Part shown: piece after piece, positions 10,710 to 21,199 of the stretch
How positions within the stretch are numbered: position 1 is the first letter of the stretch
Layout: each line of letters opens with the position of its first letter
Assembly (NCBI GenBank): GCA_963970005.1
Contig: CAXAMN010004158.1
Coordinates: 307,341-371,340 of the forward strand
Direction: 5' to 3'
DNA: 64,000 nt
Origin: Durusdinium trenchii
Taxonomy: Eukaryota > Sar > Dinophyceae > Suessiales > Symbiodiniaceae
Notes under the pieces: model-generated
The model's database searches: none
Told to the model about the DNA's origin: nothing
What the model saw: the letters and a program-made list of their open reading frames with translations, nothing else
Translations under genes and position numbers: made by a program

Positions 10710-12030
10710 TGATTCATCTTTCATTTGATTTGACATGTTTGGGGGGCCTTGGACTTGAAGCATAGGCATATATAGGTGATTCATGTGATTGACATTCTTG
10801 CCAGTTGGATGCATGCTGACTGTGTTGTTTGATTGTTTGAAGCAATTACCTATACCATATAGGTTGTGTTTCAATCCCCCCAGTATGCTACAGTAGCTTG
10901 TTTGTTGTCCTTTTGTGATTCATTGATGCCTACGTCGTGAGTTTGATTCGGATACATGTTCCTTCACATTATCATCTCACCACGTGTCAGTCTTGGTTTA
11001 AATCGGACATGAAGATCACACCCCGTCGGGAAGCAGCACAATCTAACGACATCCGCGGATGTGCTCAACGGCTAAACATGTCTTTTCGTTTTGAGTGGGG
11101 TTGTAAATCATCAAGGAATCAGGACTTCTGTCGACTGGTATGAACATGCTCCAAACTCCGGAATTTTTCGATCCTTGCCTTTTGCCGCGGGCTGGGACAA
11201 CTCGAGCTCCAGGATTGAAAAGAACAAGTTCAGCTTCCTCACTGGAGGGACGCTGGTCACGGACTTTTGCTCAGCAGCAAGTTGTGACAGTTACCAAGGC
11301 GCCGAACATACCAGGACGCATGGGACGGATGGTCTTGAAGTTCGTCTCAGAACAGGTCGAGATGGCGTACGTTCACATGAGACACCACAATGTACCCCCC
11401 AAAACCCATGGTTTCAAGAGGCCTTGACACGCCCAAGCGAGGTCCACACGAGAGTTGATGCGTTTCCAAAACATTGGCCTTTCTTTTGGCAGAAGCTCAT
11501 AGTCTATTAGCAGCTAGCAGCTGAAGATGGCCTTTGAGATGTATAATCAAAAGTTGTATTTTTACTCTCCCTGGAACTAACATGGTTACGTGGATGGCAC
11601 CACCTGTTTGGTCTGTGGATTGATGGTCCGAACATCGGGGGCCTTCCACGTCCTCCACGTCTTCCGTTTCCTTCCGGGGCCTTTCCAGGGAGTGGTGTGT
11701 CCATGAGTCGGTCAGGCTTGTCGACACGAAACACCCCGCGTCCGTGGAGCCGTAGAGACGTGCAGCACGACTGACGTTCCAATCAGAAACATGGTTTTTC
11801 TGTGCCCTGGCCAGGTAAGTGCAGCAAGACCAGCAAAAACTTCTGCAAGAGAAGCACTGCATGCCCAGCAGATCATGCATACTACGCACGCGGCGGAGAT
11901 TAGCCACTCGGTCGATCTCGTCGACTCGTCGTGATCGGCTCCGTCGGCACCATCGACGGTCCGTCCTTTCTTCGGTGTATTCCAAACTGAAAGAGGAACG
12001 AGTGGCTCAATGTGGCTCGCACACTCACTC
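10710..12030. other. No firm gene; one weak candidate frame inside
   Basis: Apart from the weak candidate at 11140-11427, no frame here stands out. The minus strand across 11.5-12.1 kb is open for long stretches in two frames without a recognisable domain. That open minus frame continues into the repeat copy at 12038. Confidence 0.35.
11140..11427 (+). CDS. Unassigned small ORF (95 codons)
   Basis: The ORF begins with an ATG and has a balanced composition: a Ser/Arg-rich front (PGLKRTSSASSLEGRWS) followed by a more regular stretch (GRMVLKFVSEQVEMAYVH). The competing frame that overlaps it is richer in Ser/Asp and also open, so coding is uncertain. No domain is recognised and no splice signals decide the case. 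Confidence 0.2.
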   Translation: MNMLQTPEFFDPCLLPRAGTTRAPGLKRTSSASSLEGRWSRTFAQQQVVTVTKAPNIPGRMGRMVLKFVSEQVEMAYVHMRHHNVPPKTHGFKRP

Positions 12031-12037
12031 ATATCAT

Positions 12038-12132
12038 GAGCGTTCGGACGCGAACCGAACGTAGCTCCTGGCCTTACTGCTAGTAACAAGAAGCTAGTAG
12101 TAGGAACATTTTGGACATCGCTACTAGGAGCG
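12038..12132 (+). repeat. TRNKKLL-encoding dispersed repeat, copy B
   Basis: It starts GAGCGTTCGGACGCGAA and continues through GAACGTAGCTCCTGGC, CTAGTAACAAGAAGCTAGTAG and ATCGCTACTAGGAGC. It is in the same orientation as copy C (13501) and opposite to copy A (10597). On the reverse strand copies B and C both give the peptide pattern TSFL.L...GATF.SRPNA. That shared pattern follows from the shared DNA and does not indicate a gene. Confidence 0.6.
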
Positions 12133-12139
12133 TACACAC

Positions 12140-13500
12140 AGATTGGAGCTTTTGAGCCGCTTTTGAGCGACTTGAGCCTCTATTTGTGCTTTGGGGCGAC
12201 TTGGGGTTATAAAGGCGACTTGAGACCACCTACCTCATCAAGTTGCTCAAGAACGGAATCACTAGCCATCACTTCGGCTTGAGCACGAAAAATGTGCAGC
12301 TCAATCCCGGAATCTGTGCACATGCACGTTGTAGGCACCTGAAAGAGCTCCCCCATTGACCCAGAGGCGCAAGAATTTGGAACTTCATAAAGAAGAGTCC
12401 CACTTAGCGTAGATTAGAACCTTTTTTGCGACGAGCTCAAGTCTCGAACTTCTAAATGGTATTCCGCATGAAGAGTACAGTACTATATATGAGTACAGCA
12501 ACATGGGATGGTTAAAGTCGCCACAAACATTTTATGGGAGTACAAATCCTCATGTATTTGATGACAAAGTGAGTTTTTTTCTGTGCTATAGTTTGGAACA
12601 CGAGTACCCACCACCAAGTCCACTCCACTTTGTCGTCGCGAGACTCCCCAAATAGAAAGATCTCTCAACATCAGCTGTCAGAGCTCTCCATTGTCCGCAA
12701 AAAAGTGTGGCCAGTGTGGCCCATCTTTGGGAGCTCAGGTCGGATGATCTGAGGTCGCTGCGACCGATTTTTTCGGAAAAAGCGGCCTCTCACAGCTGCC
12801 AGGGTGCAAGCTATAGCACCTTAATAGCTTTTAGTCACGGCGTGGAGCATTTGACACATCATTGATTTGCAACATGTTGCAATCGTAAAGGCAACAACAT
12901 GTACGTAGTCAATACCTAGCCTATGGCACACCCATGGACCCATGCAAAGGAATGACTTTGAGCATCCGGCGCTCAGCCAATCGCTAGCTGCAAGGCAGCC
13001 ACTGAGGGATTAGTTGGTGGTGTCCTTGTTTGAATTCTTTGTTTTGAAGACTTGAACTCTGACTTGCCCACACCACATGTAGACTGATCACCTCTCCTGG
13101 ACCAGCGTCCACGCCACATCTACCATGCAGGTACATATTGGCTGGTTGGTACCGGCCCTCTGCCCTTCTAGGCGCTCTCGGTTCTGTAGCAGCCTGCCGC
13201 AGCTGGGAGCACGAAGAAGTGACGGCCGGTGGCGCATCGACCTCCAAAGCGACTGAGGATGGAACTCACCAGCGTCTCTCATCCGAGTTTTGCTTGGAAT
13301 TGGTGCTCACCAGCTTCTCTCGTCCAACGAGTCACGAGTGAGTCGGTGGTCAAACGAGTCACACTCATCGGTCGCAGTCGTTTGGTGTCGATGAGCGCTC
13401 TTCGTGTCGTTCGCCACATGGCCGGACGGGTCGGGATCGACCTTTGACAGGTCGTGGGAAGAGAGTGTCAGACTGAACAGACACCACGTAAGGACAAAGG
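12140..13500. other. No recognisable gene
   Basis: Only short frames with no domain signal are present. The sequence between repeat copies B and C is not itself repeated in the window as far as I can see. Confidence 0.35.
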
Positions 13501-13581
13501 GCATCGCTACCAACGGAGCGTTCGGACGCGAAGTGAACGTAGCTCCTGACATTACTAGGAACAAGAAGCTACTAGTAACAT
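13501..13581 (+). repeat. TRNKKLL-encoding dispersed repeat, copy C
   Basis: It begins GCATCGCTACCAACGGAGCG, runs through TTCGGACGCGAA and GAACGTAGCTCCTGAC, and ends ACTAGGAACAAGAAGCTACTAG. It joins the left module of copy A to the core of copy B, which makes the mosaic organisation of the family clear. Confidence 0.6.
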
Positions 13582-13589
13582 CCGAGGGA

Positions 13590-16270
13590 GCCGGGTCAAC
13601 GGACAGAGTTGTGCACAAGTCTACGGCCTCTTGCCCATGTGGATCCCACTCATTGTCACTCATTATAGTCCAACCAGAACCAGGCAACATGGCTAGATCC
13701 TCAATTGAACGCAACTGCATCCACGTGTGATGCGGACATCTTTCTGCTGTTCCGTTGACCAACATATTCGACCCGTGTTCAAAATATGTCAAAATTATTC
13801 AAAATTAAGTCCACAAAGATTTTCCAATAATAGTTGAATCTACTATATATATATATATAGTTGAATTACGTTGAACTGGTGATCTAGCTGATGTAAGTTT
13901 CCTCAATCGTTCGGGAGGATGCGGCACTCGCCTTTCCTCAGCCCTTTTGCAGGTCTCGTTCTGTTGAGCATCTCCTTGGCACCCGTTTTGAAGGCTCGTC
14001 CATGCGTTCCATGCGCGCGAAAGCGCCCGGGGCCGAAATGGGTCAGATCCGGAGGGTGCGGGGCGAACGGTACTTGCAGAGCTCTGCAAAAAAGCGAAAG
14101 AACACAGACCTCACATGAAAGAGCATGCGATGCGTTGGTTGGGGTTGGTTGAAGACCGAGCAATTGTAGAGAAGGCCCAAATGTATCCTTAAAGCCGTCT
14201 AAAGGGTACATATATTTGTTGTGCACATCTAGCACCTGGTTTGTTGGATTTGGTCAGAACTAGATGGTCACTTGGTCCATGTGTGCCAGACACAAGGCAA
14301 AATGGTTTTGGACCTCACCCTGCTAACGAAAGAAGAGGATGGGCCAAGCCCTCATGGCTTTCCACGTGGCTGAAGTTGCTTTGAAGGGTGGGTTTGTCAA
14401 GTGAAACCTGTCAAGATGTGTGCGAATTATTCAATGCTAATGAGGTTTGATCGTTTGAGGTCTACCATGGGTTGCGGATGTTCAACGTTGTTTGTGACCT
14501 CAAGCATGTCACATGTTTGTTCATTACATGGCAAATCCGCCGAGGTCATGGCACCGCAAAAAGCATCCGTTCATCTACTTGACGAAAGACATAGCTGTGG
14601 ATGCTGTAGCAAGGACTCGACTCCGTAATCTTCCAACCTTTGAAACCTAGCTACGTCCCGTCCCATGAAATACCATGATCTATCCCTAGCGCTTCTGGCC
14701 CATCTCAGAAGGTGGTTAGAACCCCCTGGCACCCACCCCAAACATCGAACCGAAACGGAGGTGGGCCAGGAGCCCTAGGGTATATAGGATCCTAACGATC
14801 GACCCCCCTCTTTCTGGAGACGAAACAGGCGTTTCGGACCCTGTACGTTCAACGGCAAGGCCCCTGATCGTTCCACGTGGGGGCGTCCCCAGTTCGGACC
14901 GCGGACGCGCGGTCCGGGGTGCGATCCATGGAGGTTCGGAGTGCCCAGCTACTCCACTCACTGGATGGGACCAAACACCACCCCGTCTTGTGACTGCTGG
15001 TGTATAGGTTTACTGTTGAGGCGCCGTCGAAGATCTTGGCAGCCAATGAGCTCTAATCAGTTGGACTCACCGTCCCGCGTCTGGGACTTGCCTGTGCTGT
15101 TCGTCTGATGGAAGACCCAAGCAGATGTTTCATGCCAGGACCATCCTGTCCGGAAGAAAAACCGTACTGCTGGGACCCCGGCTGGACTACCCTACACATC
15201 CCTACACCACTGGCTGGGGCGTCACCACAGGTCCGGTCTTCTGGTGTGACGTTGACCTCAAACCATCGGCGTTGATGGGGCACCACCGGTTCGGGTGTGC
15301 TTCCCGTGGTGTGCGCCTTGTGCTTCTGTGTCCGGCGGACCGGTAGGACTGGTGCCGATTCCGCAGGGCTTTGGACCGGTCATTCGGCTTAGGCCGGACC
15401 AGTGGCCCCGTGCAGGCTGGAGTCACAGGATGAGCGTGTTCGACCACACTTCAAACAGCGACCCCTTCCATCCGGTCTGGAATTCGAGACCTCCCAGTTC
15501 GACCACCTGGAAGAAGGAAAATAGTCCAGTCCATGCCCATTGGTTGGCTCTCCCCTTTAAAATATATAGACCCATATGATGGTCCAGGCTCATGTCTGGG
15601 CCTCCACGGTTTCTTCTCCCTTCGCCCGTCCTTCAGCACCGGTGCAGCTTTCGCCCAGCGTCCACGACACCGACCGCACCGACTGGGGGCGGTGGGGTCG
15701 AGAACCGAGCGTCGGGCAGAACGAACGACCCACCGTGAATTCGGACTGCAGGAAGCTGCGAAAACGGCCATCCACTGGTTTTTGTCACACATGACGTGGA
15801 CATAGTATGGCTCGCTTTTGTTGGTACAATGACATGACATAGCATGACGCAGCATAGCATGGCTCGCTTTTGGTTGTATCATGATTTGATTGGATTTTGG
15901 TTTGGCCACAGGCTAGAGTTTTGGCCTTTGTGTGTACTATCCTTCTTGCACCATTTGGCGTGACGGCGTCTGGGTGTCATTTTGGATATGTCAGGATGCG
16001 TGGAGCAGGGGGCCCAGCTGGGAGGATCCATGAAGGTTGAGGCCCACAGACGGATGAGGCCAACCCACCATCATCAGAAAGGACATATACATTCCATTTC
16101 CATGATTCAATTCCTGGCTCCTCATGCATAAGATAGGAACTCAATTGCTAAATCTTAGAATGAATGCTTTTGATCATCCTCGGATGATCGTTGGTTGATC
16201 TAAATACAATACAACATGCGATCCTCCCGGTCCGCGTTTTGGAGCAAGTCATGAAGAGCCCTTCCTTTCT
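13590..16270. other. No recognisable gene
   Basis: Many short GC-rich frames overlap on both strands at 14.7-15.9 kb, without domains. A frame at 14401-14628 contains several Cys residues (GCGCS, CGCC) but resembles nothing I recognise. A TA tract lies at 13842-13859. Confidence 0.35.
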
Positions 16271-16272
16271 CA

Positions 16273-16593
16273 ATGGTTTCGGGGTCACTTAGGCAAGATA
16301 GAACGATGAAATGGAAGCTACCACCAGTGCAGTCAACAGTAAATTGGACAATTATACAAAGACTGAATGATTTTCGAGACATCCAGTGCAAATACGCAGG
16401 ACCAATCAGTGCATGGAATAGTCTACAGTATCACAACACGTGCCTTGAATCAGCACAACATCGGCTTGTTGAGCCCCAACACGAGAAAATCCTGCTCTCT
16501 CTAGTTGCCCCAGTTTTGTTCTACAATGTGCCCACCAAAGCCGGTTACAAGTTGCAACACCAGGTTTCCAGCTTCAAGGCTTTACGGATTTAA
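16273..16593 (+). CDS. Unassigned ORF (106 codons)
   Basis: It is an ATG-initiated frame of mixed composition with few low-complexity stretches (for example TIIQRLNDFRDIQCKYAG and KILLSLVAPVLFYNVPTK). Its looks are more protein-like than most frames nearby. No domain, splice site or neighbour supports a function, and chance cannot be excluded. Confidence 0.2.
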   Translation: MVSGSLRQDRTMKWKLPPVQSTVNWTIIQRLNDFRDIQCKYAGPISAWNSLQYHNTCLESAQHRLVEPQHEKILLSLVAPVLFYNVPTKAGYKLQHQVSSFKALRI

Positions 16594-16816
16594 TCCTTCA
16601 ATTATGCACACAAATATGTGACAAATGATGTATCATATTATATATCCTGAGTTTCCTTTGTTTCAAGCGACTTAGAGATGTGACAGTTCTGCGATCACCA
16701 CCACATCACTTGATGCGATCTTCAGCTAGGCTGGGACCCATCCACTGAGGCCGAAGTACGTGGGGTTGACACCACAAGAGGTGCGAGCCTGACATGTCGA
16801 CTGAACAGTCGTGAGG

Positions 16817-16892
16817 GCTATACGGGATGCCCATTATGGGTTGATTGGCCTTCAGAAGGCAACTCAACCCATGGGCATCCCGTAATTATAGC
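16817..16892. repeat. 76-bp imperfect hairpin
   Basis: The left arm GCTATA..CGGGATGCCCAT..GGGTTGA..TGGCCTT pairs with the right arm AAGGCAACTCAACCCATGGGCATCCCG..TATAGC. The arms cover nearly the whole element, leaving a loop of a few bases around TCAG at 16850-16856. Short indels (ATT, TAT) separate the arms. It could be a small MITE remnant or a structured RNA; nothing distinguishes the two here. Confidence 0.6.
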
Positions 16893-16899
16893 ATTTCAC

Positions 16900-19480
16900 A
16901 GATTCAGAATGCATTTCTGGACGAAAACATGTGAGAAGACTTTGAGGGAACGTTCCGCATGCCATCTCAAAGCTTGATCAGACTGTAGTGACTATAGCCC
17001 ATTGTGTATGAGGTGTCGAGACGCCAGTCAGCACCAAGTGACGATGTAGAGATTGAATGAGGGTGGAAACCCCCTCGACCCAGCGCCGAGCCGTGCGGAT
17101 TCCGCGACCCCAGCGAGCCGAACGTGCGGTGTGACCCGAACCTGCGAGGTGGCCTTTGCCGAAGAGGTCTTACACGAAGCTCGAGAGAAGGCTGGACCTT
17201 CGCACCGGACCGGGTGTTGAGGTGGCTGGGTTGGAAGACGAGCATCCGGAAACAACAGAATCGGTCGTTGTGGAGGTGTACTCCAACGTCCGAACGATTA
17301 GGAGCATTCAGAGCATTCAGACAGACGTAGTTGAAGATTAGTGGAACATCAACACCTGTGGCTCCATCCATCGTTGTGGCTTTGAAGCACCTGAAGCTCT
17401 ATCCTCTTTTGGACTCTTCTGCTTCGATGCCAACCTTTCCTAGTTGGAGAGACTTCGAAGAAAACAGGGAGCCCGAGAAGATCGGAACCTTTTCAATGAA
17501 AGTTCCACTCTTCACCACCATCGGAGCCCGATGCACTGCCCGCGACGCTGGACCCGAATCCGGGAGGCATCGGTCGAACCCATCGATTTGGTGGGACCGG
17601 TCCGGGCTGTTTTCACCGGGGAAAATCGGAGAACAGCGTGCACGGCGCCAATTCCACGCTGCGGCCCGGGTGGTCTTGGTGGAATCAATGCATGTCAGTC
17701 ATGAAAGTTTTTGTTCCAAGCAATCGTCTCACCATGGAGAATCCCATAACCTTGACAACACCAAGTCTGAACTGGTGGCAGAAATGTTGAGTTTGCTCGT
17801 GGAGGTGAAAGACCCATCACAACGAGTGCACATGTCTCTTTTGAATGTGCCTCTTATGTACTTAGACGTACTTTGGGTGTGAATTGTGCAAACGATTTGT
17901 AGATTAATGTGGCTTGTGTTTGCCTGGATGGTCAGGCGCACAGCTATTAGCAGCTGCAGAAAACTGTTTTCTGCAGGGTTTTCACTGCTCTGAGCCACCA
18001 ACTATCAGGGTCAACATGTGCAGACTGTTCTTTTGATGGGATTGTTAGCCCAAGACACTGGAAGGGCCGGTGCCAACGCTCAACGCGTGCGGATTCGAAT
18101 CCCATGTGCTCAGGTGCCAATGGATCAGCACGGCCCTGATGCAGGCGCCAAGGAATCCGGGAAAATGGTACACGATGGCCAACTAGGAGCTGCAGCAGCT
18201 TGAGATATACAGCAAGCTTGTAGAAAGTTGTCCTGAAGATTCTTGCGGATTGCAAGATGAGGGCACACCATCACAGCTGCTTTAGGAACCCTGAGTCACC
18301 ACCCTGAGATAGAAAACTTGATTACCGGGTATTTCTTGTATAACACAGCTGTTGAATGTCGACATCCTGCACCGCCTTCAATAAGCACTGGTTGATGCTT
18401 CACAGTGCGTTTTGTTTGAACACTGAATCCAGGCAGCACGTTCCTTTTGAACACTGACGGGCTTAATTAATGTTGCGAAGATTTCTGAACCTTACTAGCT
18501 TGATACCCATTTTAGATACTTGAACAAATGATGGGTATACATTTGGACCCCTAGAATCCACCACTGACACTTCCAAGTGAAGCCTCATTTTTGGCCCGGA
18601 AACCCACACATCTAAAGAGCCCAGCTTCTGGCCCCCCCCCCAGCTCTATCCCCCCACCCAGCGCCTCGCGGAACGCTCGGAATCCGCGACTCGCTCAGGC
18701 CTGGTGGCTCCGGCGCTGCGAAGGCTGCACGAAGTCGTTGAGGTTCGGAAGGGGTCGTCGGTCCGCTGACGGGCGGTGAAACGGCGCGAGGGCAACGACC
18801 ACGGGTGAAACGGCGGGAGCGTGATGTCCGATGTGTTGAGTCCGATGGTTTTATGTCAGATGTGTTGAAGGAGCCCCAATCAGACCCACTTTGATACTGG
18901 GTTTCCATGAATCTTGGTTTCCATGAGCTAAGAACCGGTAACTCAGGAGATCGTCCGTGCGCGGTCGGTGGTGAGGCCAAGGGGGGCTCCGGATCTAGAA
19001 GTCACCAATGTATAGCCGTATAGCTGTAGAGGAGATCGTCCGTGTCTGGTCTTTTTTGGTGTCCAGATGTTTGGATTTTCGATCATGTTGCTACAGCCGC
19101 AAACTCGTCGATGGCAAAATCGCAAACTCGTCTTAATAACCAAAGCCAGCATTTCCTCACATGTCCTCGACTCTGCGTGTGCCACGCAAAAGGCCCTGCG
19201 GCCCAGGCCCTGTGTCATCCACGACCCTTCAAGTCGTGACTGTCCAAAGGGTCGATCCCAGCGGCGGAAGAGGTCAGACTCCGGTCACGAATGGCTCAGG
19301 TCCTGGATGGAGACGTCCAACATCGTTTCTCCAGGTTTTGAGGGGCTTTGTCCCTTTGTGTTGACTCAGTTGACCTTTGCGTCCAGTTTGGCCACCGAAG
19401 ACAACCCAGGAGGCGGCCGCCCTATTTCCAGCTTGCGCTTGCGCCCTCCTCTCCTCGCCTTTGCTCCCGCTTCCCTGCTT
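16900..19480. other. No recognisable gene
   Basis: The longest frame (17331-17882 plus, about 183 codons, no ATG at its left edge) has some protein-like segments such as SELVAEMLSLLVEVKD but no recognisable domain, and antisense frames overlap it. From 18.6 kb the sequence is GC-rich with C-runs (18632-18660). I make no gene call. Confidence 0.35.
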
Positions 19481-19486
19481 CTTGCC

Positions 19487-20148
19487 CGAGCGCTGGGACA
19501 AGCTCGGGGGGGCGGCTTCGCAATTGTGTGCAGGGGCCGCTTTGGGGCTCAGCAGGTGGTGCTGAAGGTGCTCAAGCAACAGACAGAAGAATTCGCAAAG
19601 CAACTGAAGCACGAAGCGCGGACAATGCTTCTTTGCGCGTGCCCTCACGTAGTGACCCTGATTGGCACAGTGGGGCCCTGCATCCTCATGGAGCCGATGG
19701 AGTGCGACTTGCGTCCGTCTCTACAACGGGCTGTTGCCACCCCAAACACTTGCAGCCGTGGCACGAGACATTCTCATGGCCCTGGTGCACATGCGGCTGG
19801 GCATAGCCCACAGGGATGTGACATCCTGGCATCAAATCAAGATCCGCCATTCACGACCAAGTTGGCGGACTTTGGCCTGGCAGTCCACACCCGCGCAGGC
19901 ATGCTTAGCGAGCCAGTGGGCACCTTGCCTTTCATGGCTCCAGAGTTGTTCTTGCAAAGGTGACAGTACAACACGAAGGCAGATGTGCGGTCATTTGGCT
20001 TGGTCCTCTTTTTGTGACTGCCTTCGCTGGAGCGAGCTGCATGGTCAAAGCAACACAAGCGCTTGAGGCTTTTAGCGGGCAGCTGCTTAGAGTGCAAGCC
20101 TGTACAGAGGATTACAGCGATGGAAGGTTTGGGCAGCTTCCGGGCATA
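19487..20148 (+). pseudogene. Protein kinase domain pseudogene
   Basis: A protein-kinase domain can be followed in order but not in one frame. A glycine-rich loop (GQARGGGFAIV) and VLK lysine near 19500-19570 are followed by an HEARTMLL alpha-C helix and a hinge (ILMEPMECDL). Near 19715 the reading moves to another frame (LYNGLLPPQTLAAVARDILMAL) that leads to the catalytic HRDV. Near 19815 it returns to the first frame for KLADFGLA and GTLPFMAPELF. A TGA at about 19962 interrupts it just after APE, then KADVRSFG (the usual Trp replaced by Arg). A C-lobe end, CLECKPVQRITAMEGL, is at 20080-20130. Two frame changes, a stop and loss of C-lobe sequence make this a dead copy. The lack of introns across the domain suggests a retroposed copy. 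The subfamily cannot be told. Confidence 0.72.
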
Positions 20149-20149
20149 A

Positions 20150-20890
20150 TGTTTCTTTCGCAAGGTGTGTCACAAAATGTTTGAATAGCGCCTGAATATG
20201 GTCGCGCTTGAGCATGGCAGGTTGCTTCTTTTGAAAAGCAGTTTTTGTTCACTCACCTGACTCACATGGGTGAGGCAAGCCCGGGTCTTCAACAAGTGAC
20301 AATGGGGTATTGAGCGTCATCGTCGCCGACCACCATGTTCAGGCATATGCGGTTCTGTGCACATCTCAATGACAATGAACATAGACTCTGGGGGAGTAAA
20401 AAATCATAGAGTATAGAGGGCAAATATCGCTACCCTTCAGAGTAGCTAGACTCGACAATCATCCCAACCCCTTAAAAAATCAAAATTTGATCAAATGAAC
20501 ACATGTATATATATATATATTTAGAAACCGGGATATATCCAGAAACTCCAGGAGGATCAAATTTGAGTAGGAAAAAAATCTTCCCAATCCCCCTTCTTTC
20601 GCCACCGGAGAAGATGAACACCCCGACCAGGCCGACGACTTCGAGGCACTACCAGCGGCGATCAGTGCAGCAGAGGCCTGGAATGTTCCGTGTTCAGTGG
20701 TGACGACCAAGGCCTCTGAAATTTTGTTTTGTTTGCTCTCCGAACGCTACTCACCATTATATAAAAAGGTCGGGTTCTCATTTTATAAAGCAGCAGCCTG
20801 TGGGTTTCCATTTTATAAATGATTTTTCCTTATACAATGAAATCACGCATCCCAGAGACCTCCACAAGGGGGATGGTTCATGTAAAATTG
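20150..20890. other. No recognisable gene
   Basis: Only short frames and a TA tract near 20506-20521 are seen. No coding, repeat or RNA feature could be supported. Confidence 0.4.
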
Positions 20891-20897
20891 ACTATGG

Positions 20898-21194
20898 ATG
20901 CAACATATGTGGGTTTTCTTGAGGGATGCAGTCGCACATGTTTCTTGCAAAGCTGCCGAGTACCATGTGGCCAGAAACGAGGCGATGGTGAAAGCCCTTA
21001 AAGACAGCTTTGCGCTTGCGAAAGCAGTTGTTCGTCCCATGATGCAAACTCATGCTCCACCAGAACTACACATGCATATGATCCAGTACTTCAATACCTG
21101 CAGTCTCCAAGGGCCTCGGAACATGGATACTATATCTTGGTATACCAGCTTTTCAGGCCCGGGTGTTGATTGGCCAATTGGTGCTCGTGGCTAG
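20898..21194 (+). CDS. Unassigned ORF, possible exon (98 codons)
   Basis: It starts at ATG 20898 but may be an internal exon. The translation is regular and protein-like, with an amphipathic stretch (ARNEAMVKALKDSFALAKAV) and a polar aromatic end (NMDTISWYTSFSGPGVDW). I do not recognise a domain. It ends at TAG near 21192-21194. No clear neighbouring exons were found. Confidence 0.28.
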   Translation: MQHMWVFLRDAVAHVSCKAAEYHVARNEAMVKALKDSFALAKAVVRPMMQTHAPPELHMHMIQYFNTCSLQGPRNMDTISWYTSFSGPGVDWPIGARG

Positions 21195-21199
21195 GTCAG

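Noticed and set aside
18091-18103. GGATTCGAATCCC, resembling a tRNA T-arm
   Set aside because: The flanks do not pair as an acceptor stem and no anticodon arm is present. TTCGAA palindromes arise easily by chance.
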